In this document: positions 38,235-48,182 of the stretch, piece by piece
How positions within the stretch are numbered: position 1 is the first letter of the stretch
How the letters are laid out: each line of letters opens with the position of its first letter
Assembly (NCBI RefSeq): GCF_000725885.1
Contig: NZ_JODR01000009.1
Coordinates: forward strand, 248,001 to 312,000
Direction of reading: 5' to 3'
From: Streptomyces albus subsp. albus
GTDB lineage: Bacteria; Actinomycetota; Actinomycetes; Streptomycetales; Streptomycetaceae
DNA: 64,000 bases
The notes under the pieces: generated by a model
Databases searched by the model: none
The model's input: the letters and a program-made list of their open reading frames with translations, nothing else
Told to the model about the DNA's origin: nothing
Position numbers and translations under genes: made by a program

Positions 38235-38373
38235 GTTCTCTCCTCCTGGGGGCAGCCGACCTCACGGCGGGTCCCCTGATTTTCCCCCGTCACCCAACCG
38301 GGACGCGCAGCGGTGCGCACCACGGGGCCGGCCGCCGGCCGGTTCACCCGCCCTTCGGGCCCGGCGCCCAGGG

Positions 38374-40002
38374 TCAGTCCCGTTTGCAGATGCGGTCGAG
38401 CAGATTGCTGGTGGCGCGCTGGATACGGGAGTCGACGTAGCCGGGACGGTCCAGGGCCGGCGACCAGGCGAAGGTGCCGGAGGAGAAGACGAGGGCGCCG
38501 GAGGGCGCGCGGTAGAGGGAGGTCTCCTGGTGGCGCACGGCGCCCGCGCGGTCGCGGTAGGGGGAGTGCGCCAGCAGGATGCGGGAGGTGTGGTCGGGCA
38601 GTGCCGTACGGGGGAAGTAGCGGTCGGCCTCGCCCGCGACCATGCCCTCCAGTTCGTCGCCCTCGCCGGCTCCGGTGGCCTCCCACAGCCAGTGCCCGGC
38701 GTTGCGGACGATCATCGGGTAGGGCTCGGCGACCTGCCCCGCGTACTGGATGCCCAGCAGTCCCTGCTCGGGCTCGCCCTGCTCCCGCCACAGCGCGGGA
38801 CGGCCGGGCCCGCGGCGTTTTCGGCAGGTCAGCAGGCGGTCGGGGGCGCCGGAGGGCAGGGCGTCGAGTTCGACCCGCCAGTACATGGTGTTGGCGGAGA
38901 GGAAGACCAGCGCCGTGCCGCTGTCCCGGGCCCGCTCGACGGCCCGGCGCATCGGGACCGACCAGTACTCGTCGTGGCCGGGGAAGACCAGGCCCCGGTA
39001 CCGGGTGGGGTCGATCCGTCCCGCGTGCAGGTCCCGGGTGTCGGCGTACGCGAGGTCGTAGCCGTAGCGTTCCGCCCAGCGGATGAAGTCGTAGGCGTGC
39101 CCCACGTGCAGGGGGAGCCCCGATCCGGCGTACGGGCGGTCGAAGGACACCGTCGCCGCCGCCTCGCTCTCCCCCAGCAGCCGTCCGTCGGCGTCCCAGG
39201 CGTGGTAGAGGCTCGCGCCCGTGTGGCCGTCCTCCGGGAAGAGGTTGTACGCCTGCCACGTCACGTCCGGCAGCACCAGCAGCAGATCGCCCGGGTCGCG
39301 ATCGCGGACGGTGAAGGGGATGTGGGAGCGGTGCCCGTCGGCGGTGGTCAGCACGGCGACGTAGGCGCCGGTGGACCAGTAGTCGGGGATCTGGAGCCGC
39401 CAGGAGAGCCACCAGTGGTGGCAGGAGACCGTGCGGTCGGCGGTGAGCGGGGCGGGCTGCATGATCCCGGACAGCCGCGGGCTCGTGGTGATCTTCGTGG
39501 CGCCCGCGCCGGCGTAGTGGCCGATGCGGTAGACGTCCACGCCGAACGGCTGCGGCGGATTGACGGTGATGCGGAAGTCGATGGACTCGCCGGGCGGGGT
39601 GCCGCCCGCGACCGAGGCGAACCCTTTGATCTGGCAGCGCACGTCGTCGGCGGCGGGCGGTGCGCTGCTGGACAGGCCCCGGGTGCGCGGCTTGGGGAGC
39701 GTCTGGCCGCCGCCCGCCAGCTCGCGGACGAGTTCGGGGGTGCGGGAGGTCTGGCCGGGGGCCTGGTCGACACAGTCCACGTACCAGGGGACGAGCTGGC
39801 CGTTCTCGAAGTAGTTCTCGCTCACCCGCAGCCAGGGCAGCGGGCCCTGGCCGAACGGGTCGGTCACCGCGTGCGCCAGCGCGCCGGACTCCCACCGCCG
39901 CAGCGGTTGCGCCGGGCGTACGCCGTACTCGGCGCGCCCCTGGGGCGCGGAGCCCGCGGGGGACACCGTCCGTCCGGGGTGCTCGGTCTGCTCGGTTCCC
40001 AT
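38374..40002 (-). CDS. N,N-dimethylformamidase beta-subunit-like protein (DUF6605 type)
   Basis: 542 aa. The central and C-terminal parts match the C-terminal domain of dimethylformamidase large subunits: FGVDVYRIGHYAGAGATKI, CHHWWLSWRLQIPDYWSTGA, YAYD-type region DFIRWAERYGYDLAYADT, LVFPGHDEYWSVPMRRAV and LSANTMYWRVEL. In that fold the GHDEYWS segment helps form the metal/active-site region, but DMF hydrolysis should not be assumed here. The N-terminus (to ~110) is Streptomyces-specific. No signal peptide. It lies upstream of purC on the same strand, 139 bp away. Confidence 0.75.
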   Translation of the reverse strand: MGTEQTEHPGRTVSPAGSAPQGRAEYGVRPAQPLRRWESGALAHAVTDPFGQGPLPWLRVSENYFENGQLVPWYVDCVDQAPGQTSRTPELVRELAGGGQTLPKPRTRGLSSSAPPAADDVRCQIKGFASVAGGTPPGESIDFRITVNPPQPFGVDVYRIGHYAGAGATKITTSPRLSGIMQPAPLTADRTVSCHHWWLSWRLQIPDYWSTGAYVAVLTTADGHRSHIPFTVRDRDPGDLLLVLPDVTWQAYNLFPEDGHTGASLYHAWDADGRLLGESEAAATVSFDRPYAGSGLPLHVGHAYDFIRWAERYGYDLAYADTRDLHAGRIDPTRYRGLVFPGHDEYWSVPMRRAVERARDSGTALVFLSANTMYWRVELDALPSGAPDRLLTCRKRRGPGRPALWREQGEPEQGLLGIQYAGQVAEPYPMIVRNAGHWLWEATGAGEGDELEGMVAGEADRYFPRTALPDHTSRILLAHSPYRDRAGAVRHQETSLYRAPSGALVFSSGTFAWSPALDRPGYVDSRIQRATSNLLDRICKRD

Positions 40003-40126
40003 CCTGCTGCTCCCTCCCCGGCGCCCTCGCTCCGTCTCCCGCTAGCCGTAGGTGTGACGGCAGACAGCACATCACATTACGCAAGGGTGTGGTCACCCTT
40101 CGTCGCTAAATGGCTGGAGATGATCT

Positions 40127-42268
40127 TCAGACGAGCCGCACGGGCTTCTCCGGGCGCACCCCGACCCTCACCAGCCACTCCCGCAGTCCCTGCGTCTCCC
40201 CGTCCTCCACGAGCGACAGCACCAGGCCGGGCAGCTCCCCGGCCCGCTCCCCGTCCACGAACAGGGCGGGGCCGTCCAGCCAGTCGAGCCCCGGCACCGC
40301 GCCGGCCGTGTCGACCGCGGCGCAGCAGACGGCGGCCGTGACGTGGTCCGCCAGCAGTTCCTTGCCGGTGCGCGGGGGTCTGAGCGGCAGCCCCATGGGC
40401 GCCGGTGGCGCCGGATGCGTGTCCCCGGCGCCCGGCCACGGCCCCGCGCCGGGGCCCGCACCAGTGACCCCCGGGGCGCCCGTCGCCTCGGCGCGCGCCA
40501 CCTGGGCGCTGATGCGCGCGGCCAGCGCCTCTCCCCCGCCGGGCACCGCGAACCGTTCCAGCACCCGGGCGAGCGTCGGTCCCGCAACCTTCGGGCCGCC
40601 GCCCGGCGGCGCCGGCGCGGGCGCGTCGCCGGAGACCGGTCCGGTGTCCGAGCCGGGCGCGAGCGTGCGGGACGCGCGCGGGGCGTGCGAGCCGCGCGCC
40701 GCGGACGCACGGCCGCCGGACGCGGCGCGGCACGCCGCCCGCCGGCCGGACGCCGGCGCACCCGCCGGAGCGTCCGGCACCGGCGCCCGGTCCGGCCGGG
40801 GCGCATCCGCCTCCCCGGCAGTCAGCCACGCCTCGTCGTCCTCGGCGGGGCCGGAGCCGCCGGCGGCCGGCCCGGACGCCGGCGCGCGCCGCGTCTCAGA
40901 TGACCTGGCCCGGGGGCCCGTGTCGTCCAGCGCGGCGAACAGCCGGGCCGCCTCCGTACGCCAGACCCGGTCGACGACCTCCTCCGGGTACGCCGACCAC
41001 TCCACCGGGGTCCACTCCGCCTCGGCTCCCGTACCGGCGGCGTACGACAGCGGCGGCCGGGGCCCCAGGAACAGCCGGGCGGCGAGCAGCGAGACGGCTC
41101 CGTCCACCCGGCCCGGCTCCGCCAGCAGATCGCACGCCGGGCGTTCGCCGAGACGTGAGGTGAAGCTCTCCGCGAGCCGGTCGCGGCGGGACAGTTCGGT
41201 CAGCGCCGAGACCACCCCGGCATCGAGGCGGGTGGGCCACAGGCCGAGCCGCCAGGCGGGCAGCGCCACCCGGGTCAGCAGCCGGTCCCAGCCGGCGTAC
41301 GCGAGACCGACCTGCTCCTGGGCGGCGGCCCGCAGACCGTGATCAACCGCCTGGGCGCGCTCGGCCGCCGCAGCGGCGACCCCGCGCTCCATCTCGGCCG
41401 CGTGCGGTCCTGCCGCGCGCAGCATCCACCGGGCGAGCGGGCCGACCATCCGGTGCACCAGCCGGCGCGGGACGGCCGTCGCCCCGCCGCCCGGCGGGCC
41501 CGGGCCCACGGCGCGGTCCGCACGGTGCTCGGCGCAGGCGACCGCGGCGTCGAGCCCGCGCACGAAACGGCGGGCGGCTGCTATGTCCGGATGCGCCGAC
41601 GGGCCGGTGCCCGCGACGACCGGCGCCAGCAGCGCCCGCAGTTCGGCGACCCGCATCCACCACAGGAACGGGGAGCCGATCACGAGAACGGGTGCCGTGC
41701 CGCGCCGCGCGCCGCCGTCGGCCCCCGCGCCGCCGGCGGCGCGGCCCCGCGCCGGGGCCCCGCCGTCCTCGCCGCGGCCGGGTCTGTGCCCGGTGTCCGG
41801 CCCGCCGGGGGCGTCGCCGTCCCGCTTGCCGTCGCGTACGGCGCGGTGGGCGCGGTCCTCCAGCCAGCTGTCGCAGTCGGGGGTGAGCGCGATGGCGGAC
41901 GGTGCCGGGACCTCCAGCCGTTCGGCGAGGTCCCGGACCAGGGCGTGCAGTCCGGGGGCGGCCCGCTCGTCGAGGGGCACCGTCGGGGAGACGGCCGGGC
42001 GGCCCCGCGCGATGACGGCGCCGGCGACCAGGGCGCAGGCCAGGGTGAGCACGGCGAGGCCCGTCAGCACCCAGCGGGCCGTGTCCCCGCCCGGGCCGGG
42101 CCCCATGCCGAGCTGGCCGGTGGCGCGGCCCGCCCAGAGGATGACCGCGGCGGCGGAGGGGAGCAGCGCGAGGGCGAGCGCCGTGCTGCGCACCCTGAGC
42201 ACGGCGAGGGCGTGATCGCGTGCGGACCGCGCCGCAGCGCGCCTGCCCGAGGCACCGGAACCGCTCAC
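40127..42268 (-). CDS. M48-like membrane protein lacking the zinc motif (pseudoprotease)
   Basis: 713 aa. Two TM helices at ~35-55 and ~68-90 are followed by PGLHALVRDLAERLEVPAPSA, which is laid out like the start of M48 peptidase domains. In those, an ELxxxLxHExxH helix follows; here it reads VAELRALLAPVVAGT, so HExxH is missing. The middle is helical; residues ~480-620 are an Ala/Pro/Gly-rich linker, and a small C-terminal domain (GKELLADHVTAAVCCAAVDTA) ends the protein. Function unknown. It lies between purD and the dimethylformamidase-like gene on the same strand. Confidence 0.7.
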   Translation of the reverse strand: MSGSGASGRRAAARSARDHALAVLRVRSTALALALLPSAAAVILWAGRATGQLGMGPGPGGDTARWVLTGLAVLTLACALVAGAVIARGRPAVSPTVPLDERAAPGLHALVRDLAERLEVPAPSAIALTPDCDSWLEDRAHRAVRDGKRDGDAPGGPDTGHRPGRGEDGGAPARGRAAGGAGADGGARRGTAPVLVIGSPFLWWMRVAELRALLAPVVAGTGPSAHPDIAAARRFVRGLDAAVACAEHRADRAVGPGPPGGGATAVPRRLVHRMVGPLARWMLRAAGPHAAEMERGVAAAAAERAQAVDHGLRAAAQEQVGLAYAGWDRLLTRVALPAWRLGLWPTRLDAGVVSALTELSRRDRLAESFTSRLGERPACDLLAEPGRVDGAVSLLAARLFLGPRPPLSYAAGTGAEAEWTPVEWSAYPEEVVDRVWRTEAARLFAALDDTGPRARSSETRRAPASGPAAGGSGPAEDDEAWLTAGEADAPRPDRAPVPDAPAGAPASGRRAACRAASGGRASAARGSHAPRASRTLAPGSDTGPVSGDAPAPAPPGGGPKVAGPTLARVLERFAVPGGGEALAARISAQVARAEATGAPGVTGAGPGAGPWPGAGDTHPAPPAPMGLPLRPPRTGKELLADHVTAAVCCAAVDTAGAVPGLDWLDGPALFVDGERAGELPGLVLSLVEDGETQGLREWLVRVGVRPEKPVRLV

Positions 42269-42574
42269 GCCTCACCCCCGCTCCACTCGGGACCGCAGCC
42301 GGGCTCTCCGGCTCCCCACCACTGTGTCACCGCGCTCCGACACCGCAATGTGCGCTGCGCCAGACGACGGACCGCGTGTCCGACGAGGCCACCACGCCTG
42401 AGCGGCACCATAGTTGGGGCCCTCGCAGGCGTCAGCCGTCCGAGGGCGTCGTCACTCGATGGAATGGCTTTGGGCAGAGCTATTGCCCGGAGCAGCCGGG
42501 CGGTATATACGCGCACCCACTCATGTGGCTCCCGGGACGCACGAGGTGCGGTTCCGGCGCGTACCGCCCGGCCG
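42269..42574. other. Intergenic region between the M48-like gene and purD
   Basis: 306 bp following purD. A slightly A/T-containing stretch (GCGGTATATACGCG near 42501) could be a promoter element for the M48-like gene. No gene or RNA recognised. Confidence 0.35.
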
Positions 42575-43852
42575 TCAGCCCTCCGCGGCGGCCTGTACGG
42601 CGGCCCGCTCGGCGATGTCCGAACGATGGTGGGCACCCGCCAACCGGACGCGGCCGACCGCCGCGTACGCACGCCGCCGTGCCTCCACCAGGTCCGCTCC
42701 CGTGGCCGTCACCGACAGCACGCGGCCACCCGCACTGCGCACGGTGCCGTCCTCGTCCGCCGTCGTACCGGCGTGCAGTACGTACGCATGGGGGCCGTCC
42801 TGCTGTTCGACGTCGGCCAGACCCTCCACGACATCACCCGTACGGGGCTTCGCCGGGTAGCCCTCCGCCGCCAGCACCACGGTGACCGCCGCGTCGTCGC
42901 TCCAGCGCAGCGCCGGGAAGTCGGCGAGCGAACCGGTGGCCGCCGCGTACAGCAGGCCGCCCAGCGGCGTACGCAGCCGGGCCAGCACCACCTGCGTCTC
43001 CGGGTCCCCGAACCTGGCGTTGAACTCGATCACCCGCACCCCGCGCGAGGTGAGCGCCAGCCCCGCGTAGAGCAGCCCCGAGAACGGGGTGCCGCGGCGG
43101 TGCAGCTCCCGCACGGTCGGCTCCAGCACCGTGGCCGTCACCTCCGCGACCAGCTTCGGGTCCGCCCACGGCAGCGGCGAATAGGCGCCCATACCACCGG
43201 TGTTGGGGCCCTCGTCACCGTCGTGGGCGCGCTTGAAGTCCTGGGCGGGCTGGAGCGGCACGACCGTCTCGCCGTCCGTCACCGCGAAGAGGGACACCTC
43301 GGGGCCGTCAAGGAACTCCTCGACGACGACCGTGCCGCCGCAGGCCCGCGCGTGCGCACGGGCCTGCTCCACGTCGTCCGTCACCACGACGCCCTTGCCC
43401 GCGGCCAGACCGTCGTCCTTGACCACGTACGGCGGGCCGAACGCGTCCAGCGCGGCGTCCGCCTCCTCGGGCGTCGTGCACACGTAGCTGCGGGCCGTGG
43501 GCACACCGGCGTTCGCCATGACCTCCTTCGCGAACGCCTTCGAGCCCTCCAGCATCGCCGCCTGCGCGGACGGGCCGAAGACCGGTACGCCCTGCTCGCG
43601 CAGCACGTCCGCGACGCCCGCGACCAGCGGGGCCTCCGGGCCGATCACGACCAGATCGGCCCGTACCTGTTCCGAGCGCGCCAGCGCGGCGACCGCCTCC
43701 CCGTCCAGCGGGTCCACGGCGTGCCGGGTGGCCACCTCGGCGATCCCCGCGTTGCCCGGTGCGCAGTGCACCTCGGTCACCTCGGGGTCCAGGGAGAGCG
43801 AGCGACAGATTGCGTGTTCGCGGGCACCGCCGCCAATGACCAGAATCCTCAC
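42575..43852 (-). CDS. purD: Phosphoribosylamine-glycine ligase (GAR synthetase)
   Basis: 425 aa ATP-grasp enzyme, step 2 of purine synthesis (phosphoribosylamine + glycine to GAR). N-domain [20 protein letters not shown]-grasp [46 protein letters not shown] and [15 protein letters not shown]; the C-domain ends in [13 protein letters not shown]. The GTG at 43850-43852 starts the usual MRILVIGGG; the in-frame GTG three codons upstream lacks room for a ribosome-binding site. Confidence 0.97.
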   Translation of the reverse strand: MRILVIGGGAREHAICRSLSLDPEVTEVHCAPGNAGIAEVATRHAVDPLDGEAVAALARSEQVRADLVVIGPEAPLVAGVADVLREQGVPVFGPSAQAAMLEGSKAFAKEVMANAGVPTARSYVCTTPEEADAALDAFGPPYVVKDDGLAAGKGVVVTDDVEQARAHARACGGTVVVEEFLDGPEVSLFAVTDGETVVPLQPAQDFKRAHDGDEGPNTGGMGAYSPLPWADPKLVAEVTATVLEPTVRELHRRGTPFSGLLYAGLALTSRGVRVIEFNARFGDPETQVVLARLRTPLGGLLYAAATGSLADFPALRWSDDAAVTVVLAAEGYPAKPRTGDVVEGLADVEQQDGPHAYVLHAGTTADEDGTVRSAGGRVLSVTATGADLVEARRRAYAAVGRVRLAGAHHRSDIAERAAVQAAAEG

Positions 43853-44064
43853 GCCCGCCACCCTAGCGGCACCCGGTGGCGTGGCAGCGCGGCCCGTACG
43901 GGTGACAGGAACCGCGCTTTATACCCGACCGGGCGCCACTTTGGAGGGGATTTCCCCGCCGAAGTGCGGCGTGGCCCCTCCGTCGGCGGTAGGAAGGGGC
44001 CCGCCGGGGCCGTGCCGGCTCGCCCCGGCCCGCCCGGCGGCACATGACCATCGAAGGAGTACGG

Positions 44065-44772
44065 GTGAAGCGGGTCAAACAGCCGGATCTGCTGGGGCGG
44101 GGGTTCCCGTCCGGGGACTGGGACGAGCCCGCCGAACGACTGGAAGAGCTCTACCAGTGGGTGGAGCAGGAAGCGATGCGCGTCGTCGACTGGTACCTCG
44201 CCGACCGGGTGCGCAAGCGCCGCTGGGCGCGGGTGCTGCGGGGCGGCGTGGTCGCCGGGAGCGCGGCGGGTGTGCTGCTGCCCCTCCTGGGGCCCGCCGG
44301 GCTGCCTTTGGCGGCCGTCGGCGCCGGCGACGGGTGGGCCGGGTACGCCGGGTACCTGGCGCTGCTGGTGGCCGCCGGGTGCGCACTGGCCGACCGGTGG
44401 CTCGGGCTCACCGCCGGGTGGATGCGCGACGTGGCCACCGCGCTGGCCGTCCACCGGCGGCTGGAGGCGCTGCGCTACGAGTGGGCGGCCGAGAACGTCC
44501 GTGAGGTCCTCGGCCCGGCCGAGGGAACAGCCGGGGAGGCCGCGGAGCGGGCCCTGGCCGTCCTGCGGCGGTTCTCCGAGGACGTCAACGAGACGGTACG
44601 CGCCGAGACCGCCGACTGGATGATCGCCTTCCGCACCTCCGGCTCACCCCTGACACTGGGCGCTCCCGCCGCCGCGGCACCGGCGGGACGCGGGCCCGCG
44701 CGCCGTATCCCGCCGCCGGGGCCGGGGCCCGGCTGGGCCACCATGCCGCGCCAGCGGCCCCCCGCGGGCTGA
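44065..44772 (+). CDS. SLATT-domain 2-TM protein
   Basis: 235 aa. The N-terminal [20 protein letters not shown] and [16 protein letters not shown] lead to two TM helices ([17 protein letters not shown] and [14 protein letters not shown]), then helical [20 protein letters not shown] and [13 protein letters not shown], and [13 protein letters not shown] near the end. This is the layout of SLATT proteins, which elsewhere are predicted pore-forming effectors tied to SMODS nucleotide sensors. No nucleotidyltransferase is adjacent, and streptomycetes keep this gene beside purD (memory), so a housekeeping role is possible. GTG 44065 preferred: GAAGGAG 5 nt upstream. Confidence 0.8.
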   Translation: MKRVKQPDLLGRGFPSGDWDEPAERLEELYQWVEQEAMRVVDWYLADRVRKRRWARVLRGGVVAGSAAGVLLPLLGPAGLPLAAVGAGDGWAGYAGYLALLVAAGCALADRWLGLTAGWMRDVATALAVHRRLEALRYEWAAENVREVLGPAEGTAGEAAERALAVLRRFSEDVNETVRAETADWMIAFRTSGSPLTLGAPAAAAPAGRGPARRIPPPGPGPGWATMPRQRPPAG

Positions 44773-44849
44773 GCGAGGGGCCGACAGCGGGAGTGCCGCC
44801 GCCGTCCCGGTCCCCGCGGGGCCGGGACGGCGGCGCACCACCGGGCGGG

Positions 44850-45509
44850 TCAGCCGAAGACGATCATGGAGCCCTGGGCGAGGCTCCGGGTCGCCGCCGC
44901 GTGGAGGCCCAGCCACACGTGCCGCTCCCGGCCGAAGGGCGTGCCGTCGTCGTAGCCGATGGCGGCGGACGCGGCCGGCTCGTCCAGGTCGGTGGGGCGC
45001 AGCGGGGCCGCGGGGGCGGGTGGCGGGTTGCCGGGGTCGATGCCCAGGTGCGGCCCGACCAGCTGGAGTTCCCGCAGCAGTCCGTGGCTGGAGCCCAGCG
45101 GGCCGCTCCCGGCGAGCAGTTCGTCGTCGTACAGCGGTGCCGTGAAGTCGACGGGGATGTACGACCCCGCGTGGTCGTAGTGCCACACCAGATGCGACTG
45201 CTGTGCCGTCTGCTCGAACATCTCCAGCAGTTGCTCGTAGTCGTTGCCCAGCTCCCCCACGGGCGTGACCTCCAGCCCGGCGGCCAGCAGCAGATAGGCG
45301 CGGCGCAGGTAGTGCAGTGCTTCGTAGTCGAAACCCGCGACAGGGGCGACGTCGCCGGACAGGCCCGGCATGTAGCCGAAGACGGGCACCGTGGGCAGGC
45401 CCGCGTCGGTGAGTGCTCGGTCGTAGGTGGCGATCTCTTCCGCGAAGGGGTTGTCGGGGCTGTGGCAGAGCACGTCGACGAGGGGTACCAGCCAAAGGTC
45501 ACAGGCCAA
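44850..45509 (-). CDS. Conserved hypothetical protein
   Basis: 219 aa, soluble and acidic. MACDLWLVPLVDVLCHSPDNP at the start, then ALHYLRRAYLLLAAGLEVTP, LEMFEQTAQQSHLVWHYDHAG and a C-terminal part ending in HAAATRSLAQGSMIVFG. No domain I can name. The internal WHYDHAGSY could be a ligand site but that is unsupported. Convergent with the SLATT gene, 77 bp apart; it has its own upstream region of 371 bp. Confidence 0.7.
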   Translation of the reverse strand: MACDLWLVPLVDVLCHSPDNPFAEEIATYDRALTDAGLPTVPVFGYMPGLSGDVAPVAGFDYEALHYLRRAYLLLAAGLEVTPVGELGNDYEQLLEMFEQTAQQSHLVWHYDHAGSYIPVDFTAPLYDDELLAGSGPLGSSHGLLRELQLVGPHLGIDPGNPPPAPAAPLRPTDLDEPAASAAIGYDDGTPFGRERHVWLGLHAAATRSLAQGSMIVFG

Positions 45510-45880
45510 GGAGCGCTCCTATACCGTCAGGGACCTGTCGTGGCGCACAGCGTAATGCGCCCTGGTGCGGGGCCGGTTGTCAGCTCCGGGCCCGCTCCTG
45601 CTGGGTGCGCGGCGCGGGCGGCGCGTGGGTCCGCGGCAGTGCCCGGCCCGCGCCGGGTACCGGGGGCCGTACGGGTCCGGGTACCCGGGGACGCGAGGTG
45701 CGCACCCTGGTCGGGTGCATGCCCGTTATCGGCGTCGCCGTACCGGAGGCCGGCGGGGACGCGGACGGCGGCCCGGGTCGGTGTCCCGGCGCCCAGGGGC
45801 CCGGCGCTGTGTCGCGGGAACCGCCGCCGGGCCGCTGGCCGAAGCCGCCGCCGAGGGCCGGGCCGGTGGCGGATGAACGT
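45510..45880. other. Intergenic region between the hypothetical gene and the GntR gene
   Basis: About 370 bp of very GC-rich DNA, including GGGTACCGGGGGCCGTACGG-like inverted segments near 45655-45690. It should contain the promoter of the hypothetical gene. No gene is supported. Confidence 0.35.
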
Positions 45881-46615
45881 TCATGCGGGGTCGTCCTCCG
45901 CCGCGCCGACCTGGCTGAGGGCGTGCTGGTTGTAGGTGGCGATGACCTCGCGGGCGGCGCGTGCGTCGCCCGCCTCCACGGCGTCGAGGAGGGCGTTGTG
46001 GCCGGACCACAGCCGGCCGCGCAGGGTGGGATCGGCGCGCAGCACGGGCACGGCGTAGACCCAGCACTGGACGCGGAGGCGGTCGAGGAAGTCGCAGATG
46101 TACGCGTTGCCGAGCAGACCGCTCAACTCCCGCCAGAACCGCAGGTCGTAGGCGATCAGCACATCGAGGTCACCGGCGCGGGCGGCGCGTTCGGCGGCGT
46201 CGGCGCGGCGGCGCACGGAGGTCAGCACCTCCGGGCCCAGGCCGCCCAGCGCCCGGCGGGCCACCGCGGGCGGGCCGGTGGCGCCGGCCTGCGCGGCGGC
46301 CGGGCCGGCGTCCGCCGCGAGGCCCTGGAAGATGCCGTCGACGACGAGTTGCCGCGCCTCGCACATGGCGCGGTAGTCGGCGAGTGTGAACTCGTGGACG
46401 CGGAAGCCGCGGTGCTGTTCGACGTCGAGCAGCCCCTGCGCGGCGAGATCGACCAGCGCTTCCCGGACGGGGGTCGCGGAGACGCCGTACTGTTCGGCGA
46501 TCTCCTTGACGGTGAAGTCACGGCCGGTGGCGAGCCTCCCGGCCAGGATCTCGTCCCGCAGTGCGGCGGCGATCTGCGCGCGCAGGGTGCTGCGTTTGAT
46601 CACGCGCCCGTTCAC
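45881..46615 (-). CDS. GntR (FadR-type) transcriptional regulator
   Basis: 244 aa. N-terminal winged helix with LRAQIAAALRDEILAGRL and FTVKEIAEQYGVSATPVREA, LVDLAAQGLLDVEQHRGFRV; the C-terminal FCD-like all-helical domain includes YDLRFWRELSGLLGN and HNALLDAVEAGDARAAREV. The GTG start overlaps the stop of the aminotransferase (GTGA, 4 nt), so it is the second gene of that operon and probably regulates it. The effector may be an amino-donor substrate of the enzyme (inference). Confidence 0.88.
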   Translation of the reverse strand: MNGRVIKRSTLRAQIAAALRDEILAGRLATGRDFTVKEIAEQYGVSATPVREALVDLAAQGLLDVEQHRGFRVHEFTLADYRAMCEARQLVVDGIFQGLAADAGPAAAQAGATGPPAVARRALGGLGPEVLTSVRRRADAAERAARAGDLDVLIAYDLRFWRELSGLLGNAYICDFLDRLRVQCWVYAVPVLRADPTLRGRLWSGHNALLDAVEAGDARAAREVIATYNQHALSQVGAAEDDPA

Positions 46616-48048
46616 CCGGCCTGCGGCCGGCCGGCATCCGTGCCCGAGCCGGCGGTGGTGTGTGCGTCGGCCGCGGTGAGGGCCTCGTCGAGGACGGCGA
46701 GGCCCTCCTTGAACTCGGCCTCGGTGATGGTGCACGGCGGTACGACGTGGGTGCGGTTCATGTTGACGAACGGCCACAGCCCGCCGCGCTTGGCGGTGGC
46801 GGCGAAGTCGGCCATGGGGGCGTTGTCCGCGCCGGTGGCGTTGTAGGAGACGAGCGGTTCGCGGGTCTCCTTGTCCCGCACCAGGTCGAGGGCCCAGAAA
46901 ACGCCCGTGCCGCGGACCTCGCCGACGCTGGGGTGCCGCTCGGCCAGCTCGCGCAGGGCCGGGCCGATGACGTTCTCGCCCAGGTGGGCGGCGTGCTCGA
47001 CGATGCCCTCCTCGGCCATCGTCTCGATGGTGGCGACGGCGGCGGCGCAGGCCAGCGGGTGCCCGGAGTAGGTGAGACCGCCGGGGTAGGGGCGGTTCTC
47101 GAAGGTTTCGGCGATCTTCGCGGAGATGGCGACGCCGCCGAGCGGGACGTAACCGGAGTTGACGCCCTTGGCGAAGGTCATCAGGTCGGGGACGACGTCG
47201 TACAGGTCGGCCGCGAACCAGGTGCCGGTGCGGCCGAAGCCGGCCATCACCTCGTCCAGGATGAAGACGACGCCGTACTTGTCGCACAGCTCGCGCACGC
47301 CGGCCAGGTAGCCGGGCGGCGGCATCATGATGCCGGCGGTGCCGGGGATGGTCTCCAGGATGACGGCGGCCACCGTCTGCGGGCCCTCGTAGACGATCGT
47401 CTGCTCAAGGTGGGCCAGGGCACGCTCGCACTCCTGCTCCTCCGTCTCGGAGTAGAAGGGGGTGCGGTACAGGTGCGGGGCGTGGAAGTGGACGACGCCG
47501 CCGGTGCCGGTGTCGGACGCCCAGCGGCGCGGATCACCGGTGATGTTGATGGCCTGCTGGGTGCCGCCGTGGTACGAGCGGTAGGCGGACAGCACCTTGG
47601 GACGGCCGGTGTGGACGCGGGCCATGCGGACGGCGTGCTCGACGGCGTCGGCACCGCCGTTGGTGAAGAAGATCTTGTCGAGGTCGCCGGGGGTGCGCTC
47701 GGCGATCAGCCGGGCGGCCTCGGAGCGCGCCTCGATCGCGAAGGCGGGGGCGAAGGTGCACAGCTTCGCCGCCTGCTCCTGGATCGCGGCGACGACCTTC
47801 GGGTGCCCGTAGCCGATGTTGGTGAAGACGAGGCCGCTGGTGAAGTCGAGGTACCGCTTCCCCTCGTAGTCCCAGAAAAAGGAGCCTTCGGCGCCGGCCA
47901 CGGCGAGCGGGTCGATCTGCCCCTGCGCCGACCAGGAGTGGAAGACGTGCGCCCGGTCGGCCGCGTGGACGGCGCGGCCGGCGGCGGGATCGGGGGCGGG
48001 GGTGGTCACAGGGGCCGCCTGGGCGGAGGAGGGGTGGTGCGTCGTCAC
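46612..48048 (-). CDS. Class III (omega) PLP-dependent aminotransferase
   Basis: 478 aa. Landmarks: LDFTSGLVFTNIGYGHPKV, FFTNGGADAVEHAVRMAR, YRSYHGGTQQAINITG, VFILDEVMAGFGRTGTWFA (the Asp contacts the PLP nitrogen) and the Schiff-base Lys ~294 in TFAKGVNSGYVPLGGVA. It belongs to the beta-alanine/taurine/diamine:pyruvate group; the exact donor cannot be told from sequence. Operon partner is the overlapping GntR gene. The ATG at 48046-48048 has a plausible leader. Confidence 0.9.
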   Translation of the reverse strand: MTTHHPSSAQAAPVTTPAPDPAAGRAVHAADRAHVFHSWSAQGQIDPLAVAGAEGSFFWDYEGKRYLDFTSGLVFTNIGYGHPKVVAAIQEQAAKLCTFAPAFAIEARSEAARLIAERTPGDLDKIFFTNGGADAVEHAVRMARVHTGRPKVLSAYRSYHGGTQQAINITGDPRRWASDTGTGGVVHFHAPHLYRTPFYSETEEQECERALAHLEQTIVYEGPQTVAAVILETIPGTAGIMMPPPGYLAGVRELCDKYGVVFILDEVMAGFGRTGTWFAADLYDVVPDLMTFAKGVNSGYVPLGGVAISAKIAETFENRPYPGGLTYSGHPLACAAAVATIETMAEEGIVEHAAHLGENVIGPALRELAERHPSVGEVRGTGVFWALDLVRDKETREPLVSYNATGADNAPMADFAATAKRGGLWPFVNMNRTHVVPPCTITEAEFKEGLAVLDEALTAADAHTTAGSGTDAGRPQAG

Positions 48049-48182
48049 GATCGGTACCTCGGTTCGCTCGCGTACTGCGGGAGGACCCCCAAGAGGGTGA
48101 CAGTCAGCGTAATGTCGCCGCCCGTTCCGCGGAGCCGGGGGAGGGCGACCCGATGCCCGGGGCGGACCGTGCCTGCGGGGCC

